This document shows, piece after piece, positions 23,230 to 31,144 of a stretch of 33,749 nt of DNA. Numbering within the stretch: the first letter of the stretch is position 1; every line of letters begins with the position of its first letter. The notes beneath the pieces are model-generated. The model did no database searches. It saw only the letters and a program-made list of their open reading frames with translations, and was not told the origin of the DNA. The position numbers and the translations under genes were made by a program. This stretch comes from JAVBLG01 sp031553655 (GTDB lineage: Bacteria; Desulfobacterota; Desulfovibrionia; Desulfovibrionales; Desulfovibrionaceae), in the NCBI GenBank assembly GCA_031553655.1, contig JAVBLG010000113.1, forward strand, positions 1 to 33,749. The letters run 5' to 3'.

Positions 23230-25295
23230 TGCGCGATAAGTTCGGTTAATTTTTTGGCCTGCGCAGCCAAATCACCCACGGTGCGGGTTGCAGCGCGCAT
23301 GTTCTGTGCCGTTTCTCCCGAAATGCCGTTCATATGCGCTATAATGCGGTTAACCCCGTCGCCCACCGCGGACTGTTCTTCACTGGCCGAGGCTATAACC
23401 CTAACCTGCGAGGCGGTGTTGTCGGCCATGCCCACAATTTCCGTAAGGGCCGTACCCGACTCGTTGGCAAAGCCGGTGGCTTCCTCAATGGAAGAGACAG
23501 CCCTGTCCACCTGGGCCATGCTGGCGGAGGCGCTTTCCTGAATGGACTTGATGGCATTGGCCACATCAGTGGTGGAAGCCATGGTCTTTTCGGCCAGTTT
23601 GCGAACTTCGTCGGCCACCACTGCAAAGCCGCGCCCCGCCTCGCCTGCGCGGGCCGCTTCAATGGCTGCGTTCAAGGCCAGCAGGTTGGTCTGATCGGCT
23701 ATGTCGGATATCACCCCCATGATCTGACTGATCGATTTCGCGTGCTCGCCCAAAACTTCCATGTCCGTTTTCAATTTCAGCGACTGACCGCGCACTTCCC
23801 TTATGGCGCCCACAGCCTTTTCCACCACTCGCGAACCGGCATCGGCCTTCTGCCTGGTGTCCAGAGAAGCCCTGGAGGCCGACTCAGCATTGCCTGTCAC
23901 CTCATGCATAGTGGAAGTCATTTCTTCCATGGACGAAGCGGCTTCGGCCATGCGGTCGGCCTGCTCCACCGCGCCGCGCTCGGCTTGCTGTATTTGCACA
24001 GCCAAATCTCTGGAAGCTGACGACACTATTCCAGCTACCGATTCCAATTGCGAAGCGGCGGCCAGCAGTTCCTCATGCTCACGCATAGCGCGTGATTTTT
24101 CCATTTCAGCTTCTCTCAGGGCCGCTCCGACCTTCAGCGACTGTTCTTCGGCCTCGCGGCTCTTGTCGTGCGCGGTCTCAATAAAACCGGCCAGGCTGGC
24201 GACCATGTCGTGCAGGCTGTGATGCAAATCGCGCATTTCCCCTGTGTAATCACAAGCCTCCGGTAAAGCCTTCAAGTCTCCCCCGGCAATTTTGCCGGCC
24301 ACGGCAACTATGGCTCCAATGGGATTGCTGATCGTGCCCGCGAAACGCACGGCGGCCAGCATCAGCACCAAGGCTATCCCCAGGGAAATGAGCACTATTT
24401 TTATCAAAATGCTGTTGGCTTCGCTGTAAACTTCGGCGGAATCAATAATAGCTATCAATTTCCAGCCCCTATAACCTTCAATCACGTTCACAAAGCGCTT
24501 TTTCCCATCAATTTCCGCTTCAAAAAAGCTGTCCCTGTTGTTTGAAATTCCTTTCAGGGCGGGAATCACTCCTTCACCGATATTTCTGAAGGCCAAATCT
24601 TGGTGTCCGGGGTCCGCCAGAATGGTGCCGTTACTTTCCAACAGCATCACATAGCCCGTGTTGCCTATTTTAATGTCGGAAATCATCTTCACTATAACGC
24701 CAAGAGAAATATCCAGAGTCAAAATACCTATGTTTTTACCTTCGGTGGACACCTTGGCCAGAACCGAGCAAATCGGCATTCCCGAAAAAGAACTTTTAAA
24801 AGCCGGGGTTACCGTGGTTTTGCCCGGAGTCTGCATTCCCAGCTTGTACCAAGAGCGTTCCCTGGGGTCGTAACCGGCACGACGCGGCGCGGAGGGAAAT
24901 TCCAGATAAGCGCCGTCATCCATGCCCACGCTTACCACGCTGAAAAGGTCATGCGCCTTTTCCAACCGTTCCATCTGTTTGTCCAGAGCCTGCCCCTCGG
25001 GCGACAGATCACTGCGACGCAGGGTAACGGTTTCCTTGTTTTTCATGTAGGTTGGCAACTTACCGTACGCCGCGACCAACTCGGGAAAGCTGGCGAAATA
25101 GGCGGCCACTTCCTCATTGGTTTTGAAGGTGCTTTCCAGAATATCGCTCACGCGCGCTAATTGCCCGCGCGAGGATGACTCAAACGCGCCGCGCGCATCC
25201 GCGCGCATCTCACGAGCCACCAAGGCCACAATACTCAGGGTGGAAATAAAAATGGAAATCAAAAATGCAAGCATCAATCTGGATTTTATGGACAT
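23217..25295 (-). CDS. Methyl-accepting chemotaxis protein with dCache sensor
   Basis: A 692-residue transmembrane chemoreceptor. TM1 is at about 7-27, the periplasmic dCache-type sensor at about 35-290 (including YDPRERSWYKLG, ILTLDISLGVIVKM, TGYVMLLESNGTILADP), TM2 at about 294-318, HAMP to about 372, then a long coiled-coil signalling domain. The highly conserved tip is at about 528-556 (ISDIADQTNLLALNAAIEAA, RAGEAGRGFAVVADEVRKLA), where CheA/CheW bind. WYKLG and the following region match sites that bind amino acids or organic acids in dCache domains, but the ligand is not determinable. GAGG precedes the ATG. It reads towards the barrel gene; a CRP/FNR-like site lies about 170 bp upstream. 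Confidence 0.95.
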   Translation of the reverse strand: MSIKSRLMLAFLISIFISTLSIVALVAREMRADARGAFESSSRGQLARVSDILESTFKTNEEVAAYFASFPELVAAYGKLPTYMKNKETVTLRRSDLSPEGQALDKQMERLEKAHDLFSVVSVGMDDGAYLEFPSAPRRAGYDPRERSWYKLGMQTPGKTTVTPAFKSSFSGMPICSVLAKVSTEGKNIGILTLDISLGVIVKMISDIKIGNTGYVMLLESNGTILADPGHQDLAFRNIGEGVIPALKGISNNRDSFFEAEIDGKKRFVNVIEGYRGWKLIAIIDSAEVYSEANSILIKIVLISLGIALVLMLAAVRFAGTISNPIGAIVAVAGKIAGGDLKALPEACDYTGEMRDLHHSLHDMVASLAGFIETAHDKSREAEEQSLKVGAALREAEMEKSRAMREHEELLAAASQLESVAGIVSSASRDLAVQIQQAERGAVEQADRMAEAASSMEEMTSTMHEVTGNAESASRASLDTRQKADAGSRVVEKAVGAIREVRGQSLKLKTDMEVLGEHAKSISQIMGVISDIADQTNLLALNAAIEAARAGEAGRGFAVVADEVRKLAEKTMASTTDVANAIKSIQESASASMAQVDRAVSSIEEATGFANESGTALTEIVGMADNTASQVRVIASASEEQSAVGDGVNRIIAHMNGISGETAQNMRAATRTVGDLAAQAKKLTELIAHMKG

Positions 25296-25465
25296 CAGGC
25301 ATACCTCAATAAAAAAAGTAAGTGTAACAAAAACAATACAAAATAGCGTATCCCAGTCTACTACAAAGAAATTTATGTCAGCACAATATGTTTTTTAAAA
25401 TATTTAGAAAAATATGTGTTTTACCTGCATTTTTATCTTAATTATGCTTTATTGCGCATAAATAA

Positions 25466-25481
25466 TGTGAAATAAATCACA
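25466..25481. promoter_or_regulatory. CRP/FNR-superfamily binding site
   Basis: TGTGA-AATAAA-TCACA (25466-25481) is a perfect match to the symmetric consensus TGTGAN6TCACA used by CRP and related regulators. It lies about 170 bp upstream of the dCache chemoreceptor ATG in an AT-rich stretch, so it could control that gene. Which regulator binds is not known; sulfate reducers carry several CRP/FNR-type proteins. Confidence 0.6.
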
Positions 25482-25490
25482 TCAATACAA

Positions 25491-25529
25491 TACAAAAACG
25501 CCGCGCGGGCTGCGTAGCCCAGCGCGGCG
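25491..25529 (-). terminator. Intrinsic terminator of the permease transcript
   Basis: CGCCGCGC-GGGCT (25499-25511) pairs with AGCCC-(A)-GCGCGGCG (25516-25529) around a 4-nt loop, with five T directly after on the minus strand. It ends the minus-strand transcript of the AI-2E-type permease about 235 bp after its stop, leaving element B4 in the 3' untranslated region. Confidence 0.88.
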
Positions 25530-25610
25530 AGGACAGTTTAACGTTATAGCATTTTGCTTTTGAAATTATCCGCGACCTGAAACTATTTTTTAAGAATTAA
25601 GGCTGATTGT

Positions 25611-25757
25611 CCTGCGCCGCCTTTCACCGGCGGCTCGGAATAGCATGTTATTACGGCGGATTCGCCGCCTCAGTTACGGACACGTTGTGTCCGGACGGCC
25701 CTGACAACGCACGGGCCGTCAGAGCGTTTCGCTCATTTCATTCGCAAAACGCTCTAA
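25611..25757 (-). repeat. Family B multi-hairpin element, copy B4
   Basis: The best-formed copy, on the minus strand: H1 GAGCGTTT/AAACGCTC (25754-25747/25729-25722), H2 GACGGCCC/GGGCCGTC (25720-25713/25701-25694), H3 CGGACAC/GTGTCCG (near 25693-25677), H4 GGCGG/CCGCC (25669-25665/25659-25655) and H5 GCCGCC/GGCGGC (25634-25629/25621-25616). It begins six bases after the permease stop codon and precedes the terminator. The remainder of 25296-25762 holds only the CRP/FNR-like site and terminator. Confidence 0.88.
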
Positions 25758-25762
25758 ATATT

Positions 25763-26800
25763 TTATCCTATGTAAGAATCGGCATGCGGCTTGTACTGCT
25801 CCGCTTCGCGCGCGGCCTGTATGGCAAACGCGGCCAGCACCGGTCCGGCCACAATGCCTACCGCCCCAAAGGTTACCATTCCGCATATAACCGAAACAAT
25901 CACCACGGAAAAAGGAGCTTCTATTCCACCGCGAAGAAAAAACGGCCGTAAAAAGTTGTCCGCCCCGGCCACAGCCAGGCAGCACCACAAGGCAAGGCCC
26001 AAAGCCGCGCCCTTGGATACGCCGAACCACAGGTACACGCAGGCCGGCAGCCACACCAGGGCCGTGCCCACAAGAGGTATGGGAGCCACCAGCGTTGCCA
26101 GCATGCCCCAAAAACCAGCCTGCGGCACGCCGGCATAGGCAAAGCCAATGCCGCATAAAACGCCCTGAATTATGGCCACCAGTACCACTCCGGCCAGCAC
26201 GGCACGAATCGAAGCGCGTATGGCCTTAATGAAACGTTCCAGAACCGGAGTGGAAAATCTGGTGGCTATGGCGGCAAAATGGAAAAAAGTGGATGCGTAA
26301 AGCACACCTACCATGGCCAGCAGCAGCATAATAAAAATATTCAATCCCATTTGCAGGGTGCTGCCGGCCAAGCCCACGCTGCCCGCCAGCACGGTTCGCA
26401 CCGCTGTTCCGGCAAGCTTTACGGCATCCATAGCCCAAGTGCGCACACCACCTTCCATGCCGGGAATTTTGCTTACCCATTCATCAGCATAATCCAGAAT
26501 AGCCTGCGCCTCTGGTCCGGCAAACCAACCGGATTTTTGCAAATTATCTAACATTTTCAAGCCATTAACCGCTTGAGGAGTAACCATGATCACCACAACG
26601 GTTATAGGCAAAATTACTCCAACCGCCAGAATCATCGCAAGAATGGTTGTGGCATAGCGACGGTCCATACGCGAACACAGGTTGCGGAACAGGGGTAAAG
26701 ACACACAGGCCAGACAGGAGGCCAGAAAAACAGAGGACGGAAAGGGCCACAGCAGCACGCACCAGGAAACAAAAGCCAGAACGGCAAAAATACGTTGCAT
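25763..26800 (-). CDS. AI-2E/PerM (YdiK-like) family permease
   Basis: A 345-residue polytopic inner-membrane protein of the AI-2E transporter / PerM superfamily. About eight hydrophobic segments are visible: two near the N-terminus (5-40), VGVILPITVVVIMV (about 60-74), a long amphipathic extra-membrane region (80-135), MGLNIFIMLLLAMVGVLY, and the C-terminal group with GIGFAYAGVPQAGFWGMLATLVAPIPLVGTALVWLPA in pieces and GMVTFGAVGIVAGPVLAAF, which is the family's signature. GGAG precedes the ATG. Family members export autoinducer-2 or act as ion/solute permeases; the substrate here is unknown. Its 3' untranslated region carries element B4. Confidence 0.9.
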   Translation of the reverse strand: MQRIFAVLAFVSWCVLLWPFPSSVFLASCLACVSLPLFRNLCSRMDRRYATTILAMILAVGVILPITVVVIMVTPQAVNGLKMLDNLQKSGWFAGPEAQAILDYADEWVSKIPGMEGGVRTWAMDAVKLAGTAVRTVLAGSVGLAGSTLQMGLNIFIMLLLAMVGVLYASTFFHFAAIATRFSTPVLERFIKAIRASIRAVLAGVVLVAIIQGVLCGIGFAYAGVPQAGFWGMLATLVAPIPLVGTALVWLPACVYLWFGVSKGAALGLALWCCLAVAGADNFLRPFFLRGGIEAPFSVVIVSVICGMVTFGAVGIVAGPVLAAFAIQAAREAEQYKPHADSYIG

Positions 26801-26903
26801 TTAAATTCTCCGTTAAAGGCACAGCGGGCGTATCGCAACGCATGGCTGACGCGCCAATTACATATGCTAATAAAGTAATCATATTAAGATGGCTAACAGA
26901 AAC

Positions 26904-26941
26904 GTTTGCGCGATTTGAGCACGGCGTCACTACGCTCCGCC
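26904..26941 (-). repeat. Family B element fragment, copy B6
   Basis: This 38-nt block matches 14187-14224 at 36 positions (GTTTGCGCGATTTGAG, then ACGGCGTCACT and CGCTCCGCC). Upstream, 26843-26903 aligns more loosely with 14127-14186, both starting GCTGACGC. Only the H4-like segment and the tail of the family are present. It lies in the divergent gap before the AI-2E-type gene; 26801-27233 holds no gene. Confidence 0.65.
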
Positions 26942-27134
26942 ACATTCAATCCATAATCGCACATTTCACTTTTTCTGTCGATTAGCCACAGCTAGGCAAA
27001 AAAATCCTACCTATCCCCTAAACATCCGAGTAAAACTTCAGCAACAATTTCCACAACAAATTCGGTTTATGAAAAATGTTAAAATTTTTAATATTTTTTT
27101 GATATTGTTCCACCAAAGCCATTACATGCTCGAT

Positions 27135-27151
27135 TTGGCGCTTTTTTTGCA
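27135..27151 (+). promoter_or_regulatory. Sigma-54 (RpoN) promoter
   Basis: TTGGCGCTTTTTTTGCA fits the -24/-12 consensus: the invariant GG (27137-27138) and GC (27149-27150) are separated by exactly 10 bases, and the T-rich spacer and trailing A also match. It lies about 80 bp upstream of the ATG at 27234, pointing to that gene. An enhancer-binding activator would be required; no gene for one is in the window. Confidence 0.7.
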
Positions 27152-27233
27152 AGAGAAGCGGAAAAGCACCTTTTAAGGCTTATATTGCCCCATTAACCGC
27201 AATTGTAACGCCAAGCCTCAGGGGAGACGAGAT

Positions 27234-27767
27234 ATGGACATTGCCGCAAGCGAACTGCAAAATATGCTGAGCATAAACCGTCGGCCCATGGCGGAAGCGA
27301 ACATTTTCCACGAGAATATCGGCCTTTCCGGCGCGGCTACGGATAATCCGGAAGAAGGCGAGAAAGAATGTGGACTGTTGATTGAAAACATGGTGCGGGA
27401 CAGTGAACGCGCTCTGGCGCTGATCGAAAGGTCAGTGGAAAGCACGCAGGAACGTTTTTTGGAAGATTTGCGCCCAAGATTGTCCGGAATAGGCATAAAC
27501 CTAGACGAGCGCATGGTGTTGAGTCTTACCGAAAACGGCGAACTGCTCATGGAAGGGGCTTTTTCCGGGGTAGACGACATGGAAAAGATTGCCGACGTCT
27601 CTCGCGATTTCAGCGACAGATTCCGCTGCCTGGCAGCCATGGCGGCTATTATGAACAAGCTGGAACTAGCCTGCGAAGCCTTGCGCCGCGTTTCGGGCGA
27701 AGACGCGCCCGCCCCAATATACAAGGCTTGCCTCAAGGGGAGACTATCACACTTTTATATGTCCTGA
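27234..27767 (+). CDS. Helical protein of unknown function behind a sigma-54 promoter
   Basis: A 177-residue soluble protein without signal peptide or membrane segment. It is rich in Glu, Leu and Met, with long predicted helices (ECGLLIENMVRDSERALALI, CLAAMAAIMNKLELACEALR) around a short strand-like centre (GINLDERMVLSLTENGELL). No family is recognised; the helical ends could form a coiled-coil bundle. GGGGAG precedes the ATG. It is followed by a long-loop terminator and is convergent with the MoaE-like gene. Control by sigma-54 suggests a conditional role (for example motility, nitrogen or stress), but this is inference. Confidence 0.75.
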   Translation: MDIAASELQNMLSINRRPMAEANIFHENIGLSGAATDNPEEGEKECGLLIENMVRDSERALALIERSVESTQERFLEDLRPRLSGIGINLDERMVLSLTENGELLMEGAFSGVDDMEKIADVSRDFSDRFRCLAAMAAIMNKLELACEALRRVSGEDAPAPIYKACLKGRLSHFYMS

Positions 27768-27892
27768 AAAAAGCGGTTTTTGCCCTCGGCTTTGTCGAAC
27801 AGCGATTTTTGCCGGGTTCGTACAACAAAATTGCCACCACCGGCCCAAAAGTTCCGCTTGCTGCGCCGATAAACAAAAACCGCGTCTTTTTC
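27766..27892. terminator. Long-loop bidirectional terminator-like inverted repeat
   Basis: GAAAAAAGCGGTTTTTG (27766-27782) is complementary to CAAAAACCGC-GT-CTTTTTC (27874-27892) apart from a 2-nt insertion, with a loop of about 90 nt. Each arm ends in a T-run in its own direction, matching the convergent gene pair on either side. The loop holds no gene. Confidence 0.55.
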
Positions 27893-27906
27893 TTGTCATT
27901 TGCCCT

Positions 27907-28272
27907 TTAATCTTCAAGCAATTCCTGTTTCACCACCGCCTCTTTCTTGATTTTATCCAGAAGTTCGGAGAAAGTGTCTTTGACGTGCTCGCGTATATCT
28001 CCGGCAACCACCAGAAAAAGCAGATCGTCACCAGGGACAAGCTCGCCCTCGTTGGCTTCGGCCATCACCGCGAATATGCCGGGTCGTTTTTCCATTTCGC
28101 GGCATATTTCTTGCATTTTTTTACGATTAGGTTGTACATTGACTTTGCTTACGGTTTTATGATCCTGGCGAGACCAGGCGCGCACCACGCCGTTGTGAAC
28201 CAGCATCATGCCGACGTTTTCCGTGAATCCGGGGCGGAGTTTCAATTCTTTCAGGGTATTATTTATATCCAT
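27907..28272 (-). CDS. MoaE-like protein (degenerate molybdopterin synthase large subunit)
   Basis: A 121-residue protein aligning by eye with MoaE, the catalytic large subunit that sulfurates precursor Z to molybdopterin. The second half MQEICREMEKRPGIFAVMAE, GELVPGDDLLFLVVAG, DTFSELLDKIKKEAVVKQEL follows the MoaE order, and the VVKQE lysine sits where the catalytic WKKE/WKRE lysine does. The usual HRxGxLxxGE and PHR motifs read EANEGELVPGD and GDIREHV, so the substrate pocket is altered, and it is shorter than the usual ~150 residues. GAGGAATGTG precedes the ATG. It is divergent from the zinc-knuckle protein with only 33 bp between starts. It may be a regulatory or specialised paralogue. 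Confidence 0.68.
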   Translation of the reverse strand: MDINNTLKELKLRPGFTENVGMMLVHNGVVRAWSRQDHKTVSKVNVQPNRKKMQEICREMEKRPGIFAVMAEANEGELVPGDDLLFLVVAGDIREHVKDTFSELLDKIKKEAVVKQELLED

Positions 28273-28305
28273 AACACATTCCTCATGTTTTGAGAGGGTT
28301 AAGGT

Positions 28306-31053
28306 ATGCCGCGACTCGGCGATTTATTGATGCGTTTGCCCACCATAAAAGAAACCCGAATGAGTGCCCAGGGTTATGTGGTGTGGATTGTGTGGCATAC
28401 CGACCTGGACGGGGCGGTAAACCAGACTTTACAGGACTATGGGGGAATGCACATCACAAACACCGGCAAGCAGTCGTTGTGGTTCTTCTTCACCTCCGAC
28501 ATATTGCTGGCCCTGGCCCGTCTGGTGGTGTGGGGCAAATTCAACCCGCTGCCCATAACCATGGAGTTGTTTCCGGCCAAACTGCTTCTGGGCGTGCGCC
28601 GGGAAATATCGCTGGAAATTGAAACTCTGCTCACCCAGCAGGAAATAATTCCTCTTTCGGATCTGGAGGTGTGGATACATCCCAAAATCCGGCAGGGAGA
28701 CCTCAATATACCCGGCATTTCCTATGAAAAGAAAGGCGGCAGGCAAGGCATGGCCAACCTGCCTTGGGCCGGGCTTGATGCCGACGTGCGCCTGCCCTAC
28801 ACCTCTTCTCACGGATGGTATGTCATCCTGCGGCCCCTTGGCAATCCCCTGGACAAGAATTTCCAGACCGGCTGGCGGTTCATGTATACCGCCATAGAGA
28901 ACATTCTTCATACCAACAAGCTCAAGTTTCTGTTACATGAAAATTTTGTCATGATTTCTGTTGAAAACTTGCGCGCCCTGCGTATATGGCTACGCGAGCT
29001 TTTGACGCGCTGCAACGCCATAAAGGCCGAACAGCACGATCTGTATTGGCCGTGCGTAAGCGCGGTGATTGACCGCAAAGGCATGCACTTCAGTGTGGAT
29101 TTGCACAGCAAGGTCAATTTTTTGTGGGACAATCTTGTACCCGATTTCCCGTACATGAGCTACCGAAATGCTTATCTTCTGGGCGAAGGTTTCGCCATTC
29201 AGGACTTACGCTTTTCCGGCGACCAGACCAGCATGGACGATTGGTGCAACGTGGTGCTCGACGACGTGGCCAACGCCCAACGCGCCATTCCACTGCTCAT
29301 GGCCGGCTCGCTCACCGGCGGATCTGGTGGAGGATGCTTCTACTGCGGGGTGCGCAGCCACGAATCAACAGTATGCCCCACCAGGCTTATGGCCCCCTCC
29401 AATGGCGAAAGCATCTGGCGCGCCTTGGGCAATATGGACCTTGAGGTCATAAATGAAAGTTTCCGTAATATCGAATCCGTCCTGAGCAAAAACAAACTTG
29501 AGGGCTACGCGGAAATTCTGTCTTCCAACGGTCCTACCAGTACTTTGCTGAAAGCTATTCTGGAAACAAATTCCTCAAGCCAATTGCGGACCGTACAAAA
29601 ATATTGGCTGACCAGAGGACGCGAATTCCCCGGCGGGCAGGAACAGATCAACCTTGTGCGCGACGAAAGCGGCGTGTGGGAATGCCTGGATGACCTGGCC
29701 AAAACCGGGCACGAAGGCCAGGGTTCCATGGAAAAGGAACTTCAGACCGCCGTTGCCCGCAACCCCCGCGAACCCCGCTACAGAACGCTTCTGGGCTTCT
29801 TGTATGTAGACAAGAATGATCCGACGCGAGCCATGAACAGCTTGAAGGAGGCCAGCGCCTTTACGGCCTCGCCTTTACTGCAGGCTTGGAACGAATATCT
29901 CCAGGCCAGAATATCCGAGAGCCAGGCCAGATACCCGGAAGCCATTGAGCAATATGGGGCGGTGCTGCGCGTTTTTCCGCAATGGCGCGATCTTGAATAC
30001 CGGCAACTGGTGTGCAAGGTAAAAATGGGCTTTGCCGAACAGATTCTGGGTCCGCTACGGAAGATGATCCATGACGATCCGACTTTTTTCAACCGTTGCC
30101 TCATCGACCCGGAACTGGAACGTGGGCACATACTTATTCTCACCTCCCTGGCGCCCATGTGGAGCGAGGCCGAAAAGAACGCCGAAGCCGAAAAGGCCAG
30201 CATACAAGAATTGTCCTATCAATTGCAAATATGGTTTGACTCGGAACACCCCGTGTCCCGCCGCCTGGGCGCGGAACTGAAAGAATTGCAGGCGCTGTCC
30301 GATATCAAGAACTATGTGGCCTTTCTACAAGTATGTAAACTACGCCCGCTTATTGAAAAAGAACTTTTGGAGCATATTCAGAAACAAATTGAAGAGCTTC
30401 AGGAACGCTATAAAAACTATTTGGAGCATTTGCAGCTCATTCGCGACGAAGCTTCCTGGTTCCCTTTTCCCAAAATTCTACGGGAGTTCAATCGGGCTTT
30501 CAATGAATGCGCCGGAATAATCAACTGGGCCTTCGCATCCAACTTTAAGGAGGTTGACTCATTCCAAAGGGCCAGCTCACTTACGGGAAAGCTCGATTCC
30601 CTCCTGCGCGATCTTAAACGCAAGCTCAAATTCCTGCGCGTGGTGCGCGACACCACCCTTTTTGCCCTCACTCTGGGACGCACCTTTTTCTGGATTGAAC
30701 TTTCGGGCCTGCTGTTGAGTTTCATCGGCGTGCCCCTGGTGGTGATCTATGGAGACGAAATCAAGCTGGGCTGGTTGCGGGAAATATTGGGGACCCAGCA
30801 ATGGGAAATACAAAAAGTGATGATCATTATCATCAGCGTTATGGCCATCGGCGTAGCGGCCCTGCGCACCACAGTGGTTTTTGAGAAAAAACGCGACAAA
30901 CTACTGGAAGAAGCGCGGGTTCAGCGTGAAAAAATGCAGAGAATGCGCCTTCTGCGCCTTAAAAAGCAAAGGGCGGCCGAACAGGCCGCCAAAGAAAAGG
31001 AAGACGAGCGCATGAAAAGCATGCGCGTAGAAAAACGCATGAATTCATCATAA
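28306..31053 (+). CDS. Large zinc-knuckle, TPR-like, membrane-bound protein of unknown function
   Basis: A 915-residue protein I cannot assign. Residues about 20-330 form a mixed alpha/beta region with several Trp-rich strands (GYVVWIVWHTDLDG, KQSLWFFFTSDI, SSHGWYVILRPLG). At 344-357 is CFYCGVRSHESTVC, an exact CX2CX4HX4C zinc knuckle after a GGSGGG turn. Residues about 480-600 are TPR-like helix pairs, then coiled coil (about 660-780). Two membrane segments follow (about 793-815 and 838-857), then a basic Arg/Lys/Glu tail of about 58 residues, likely coiled coil and cytoplasmic. No signal peptide. AAGGT lies just before the ATG; in-frame ATGs at 28330 and 28360 are alternatives. A terminator follows. 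Confidence 0.8.
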   Translation: MPRLGDLLMRLPTIKETRMSAQGYVVWIVWHTDLDGAVNQTLQDYGGMHITNTGKQSLWFFFTSDILLALARLVVWGKFNPLPITMELFPAKLLLGVRREISLEIETLLTQQEIIPLSDLEVWIHPKIRQGDLNIPGISYEKKGGRQGMANLPWAGLDADVRLPYTSSHGWYVILRPLGNPLDKNFQTGWRFMYTAIENILHTNKLKFLLHENFVMISVENLRALRIWLRELLTRCNAIKAEQHDLYWPCVSAVIDRKGMHFSVDLHSKVNFLWDNLVPDFPYMSYRNAYLLGEGFAIQDLRFSGDQTSMDDWCNVVLDDVANAQRAIPLLMAGSLTGGSGGGCFYCGVRSHESTVCPTRLMAPSNGESIWRALGNMDLEVINESFRNIESVLSKNKLEGYAEILSSNGPTSTLLKAILETNSSSQLRTVQKYWLTRGREFPGGQEQINLVRDESGVWECLDDLAKTGHEGQGSMEKELQTAVARNPREPRYRTLLGFLYVDKNDPTRAMNSLKEASAFTASPLLQAWNEYLQARISESQARYPEAIEQYGAVLRVFPQWRDLEYRQLVCKVKMGFAEQILGPLRKMIHDDPTFFNRCLIDPELERGHILILTSLAPMWSEAEKNAEAEKASIQELSYQLQIWFDSEHPVSRRLGAELKELQALSDIKNYVAFLQVCKLRPLIEKELLEHIQKQIEELQERYKNYLEHLQLIRDEASWFPFPKILREFNRAFNECAGIINWAFASNFKEVDSFQRASSLTGKLDSLLRDLKRKLKFLRVVRDTTLFALTLGRTFFWIELSGLLLSFIGVPLVVIYGDEIKLGWLREILGTQQWEIQKVMIIIISVMAIGVAALRTTVVFEKKRDKLLEEARVQREKMQRMRLLRLKKQRAAEQAAKEKEDERMKSMRVEKRMNSS

Positions 31054-31091
31054 TTTCCTTATCGCGATTGTGATATGATCTTTAAAAATTT

Positions 31092-31133
31092 AAAGGCGGG
31101 AGCGTAATGTCCCCCGCCTTTGTTTTTTTATTT
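31092..31133. terminator. Terminator between the zinc-knuckle gene and a chemoreceptor
   Basis: AAAGGCGGG (31092-31100) pairs perfectly with CCCGCCTTT (31113-31121) around a 12-nt loop, followed by GTTTTTTTATTT on the plus strand. A-rich sequence before the left arm gives a weaker T-run on the minus strand, so it can serve both convergent genes. Confidence 0.9.
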
Positions 31134-31144
31134 GTACAGGTATT

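Noticed and set aside
23334..24020. A 228-codon plus-strand open frame inside the dCache chemoreceptor
   Set aside because: Antisense to the highly conserved signalling domain, His/Gly-rich, no ribosome site; shadow of a GC-rich gene.
6771..25757. The repeated hairpins as a CRISPR array or tRNA genes
   Set aside because: Copies are kilobases apart without regular spacers, and none forms a cloverleaf with a T-loop or CCA end.
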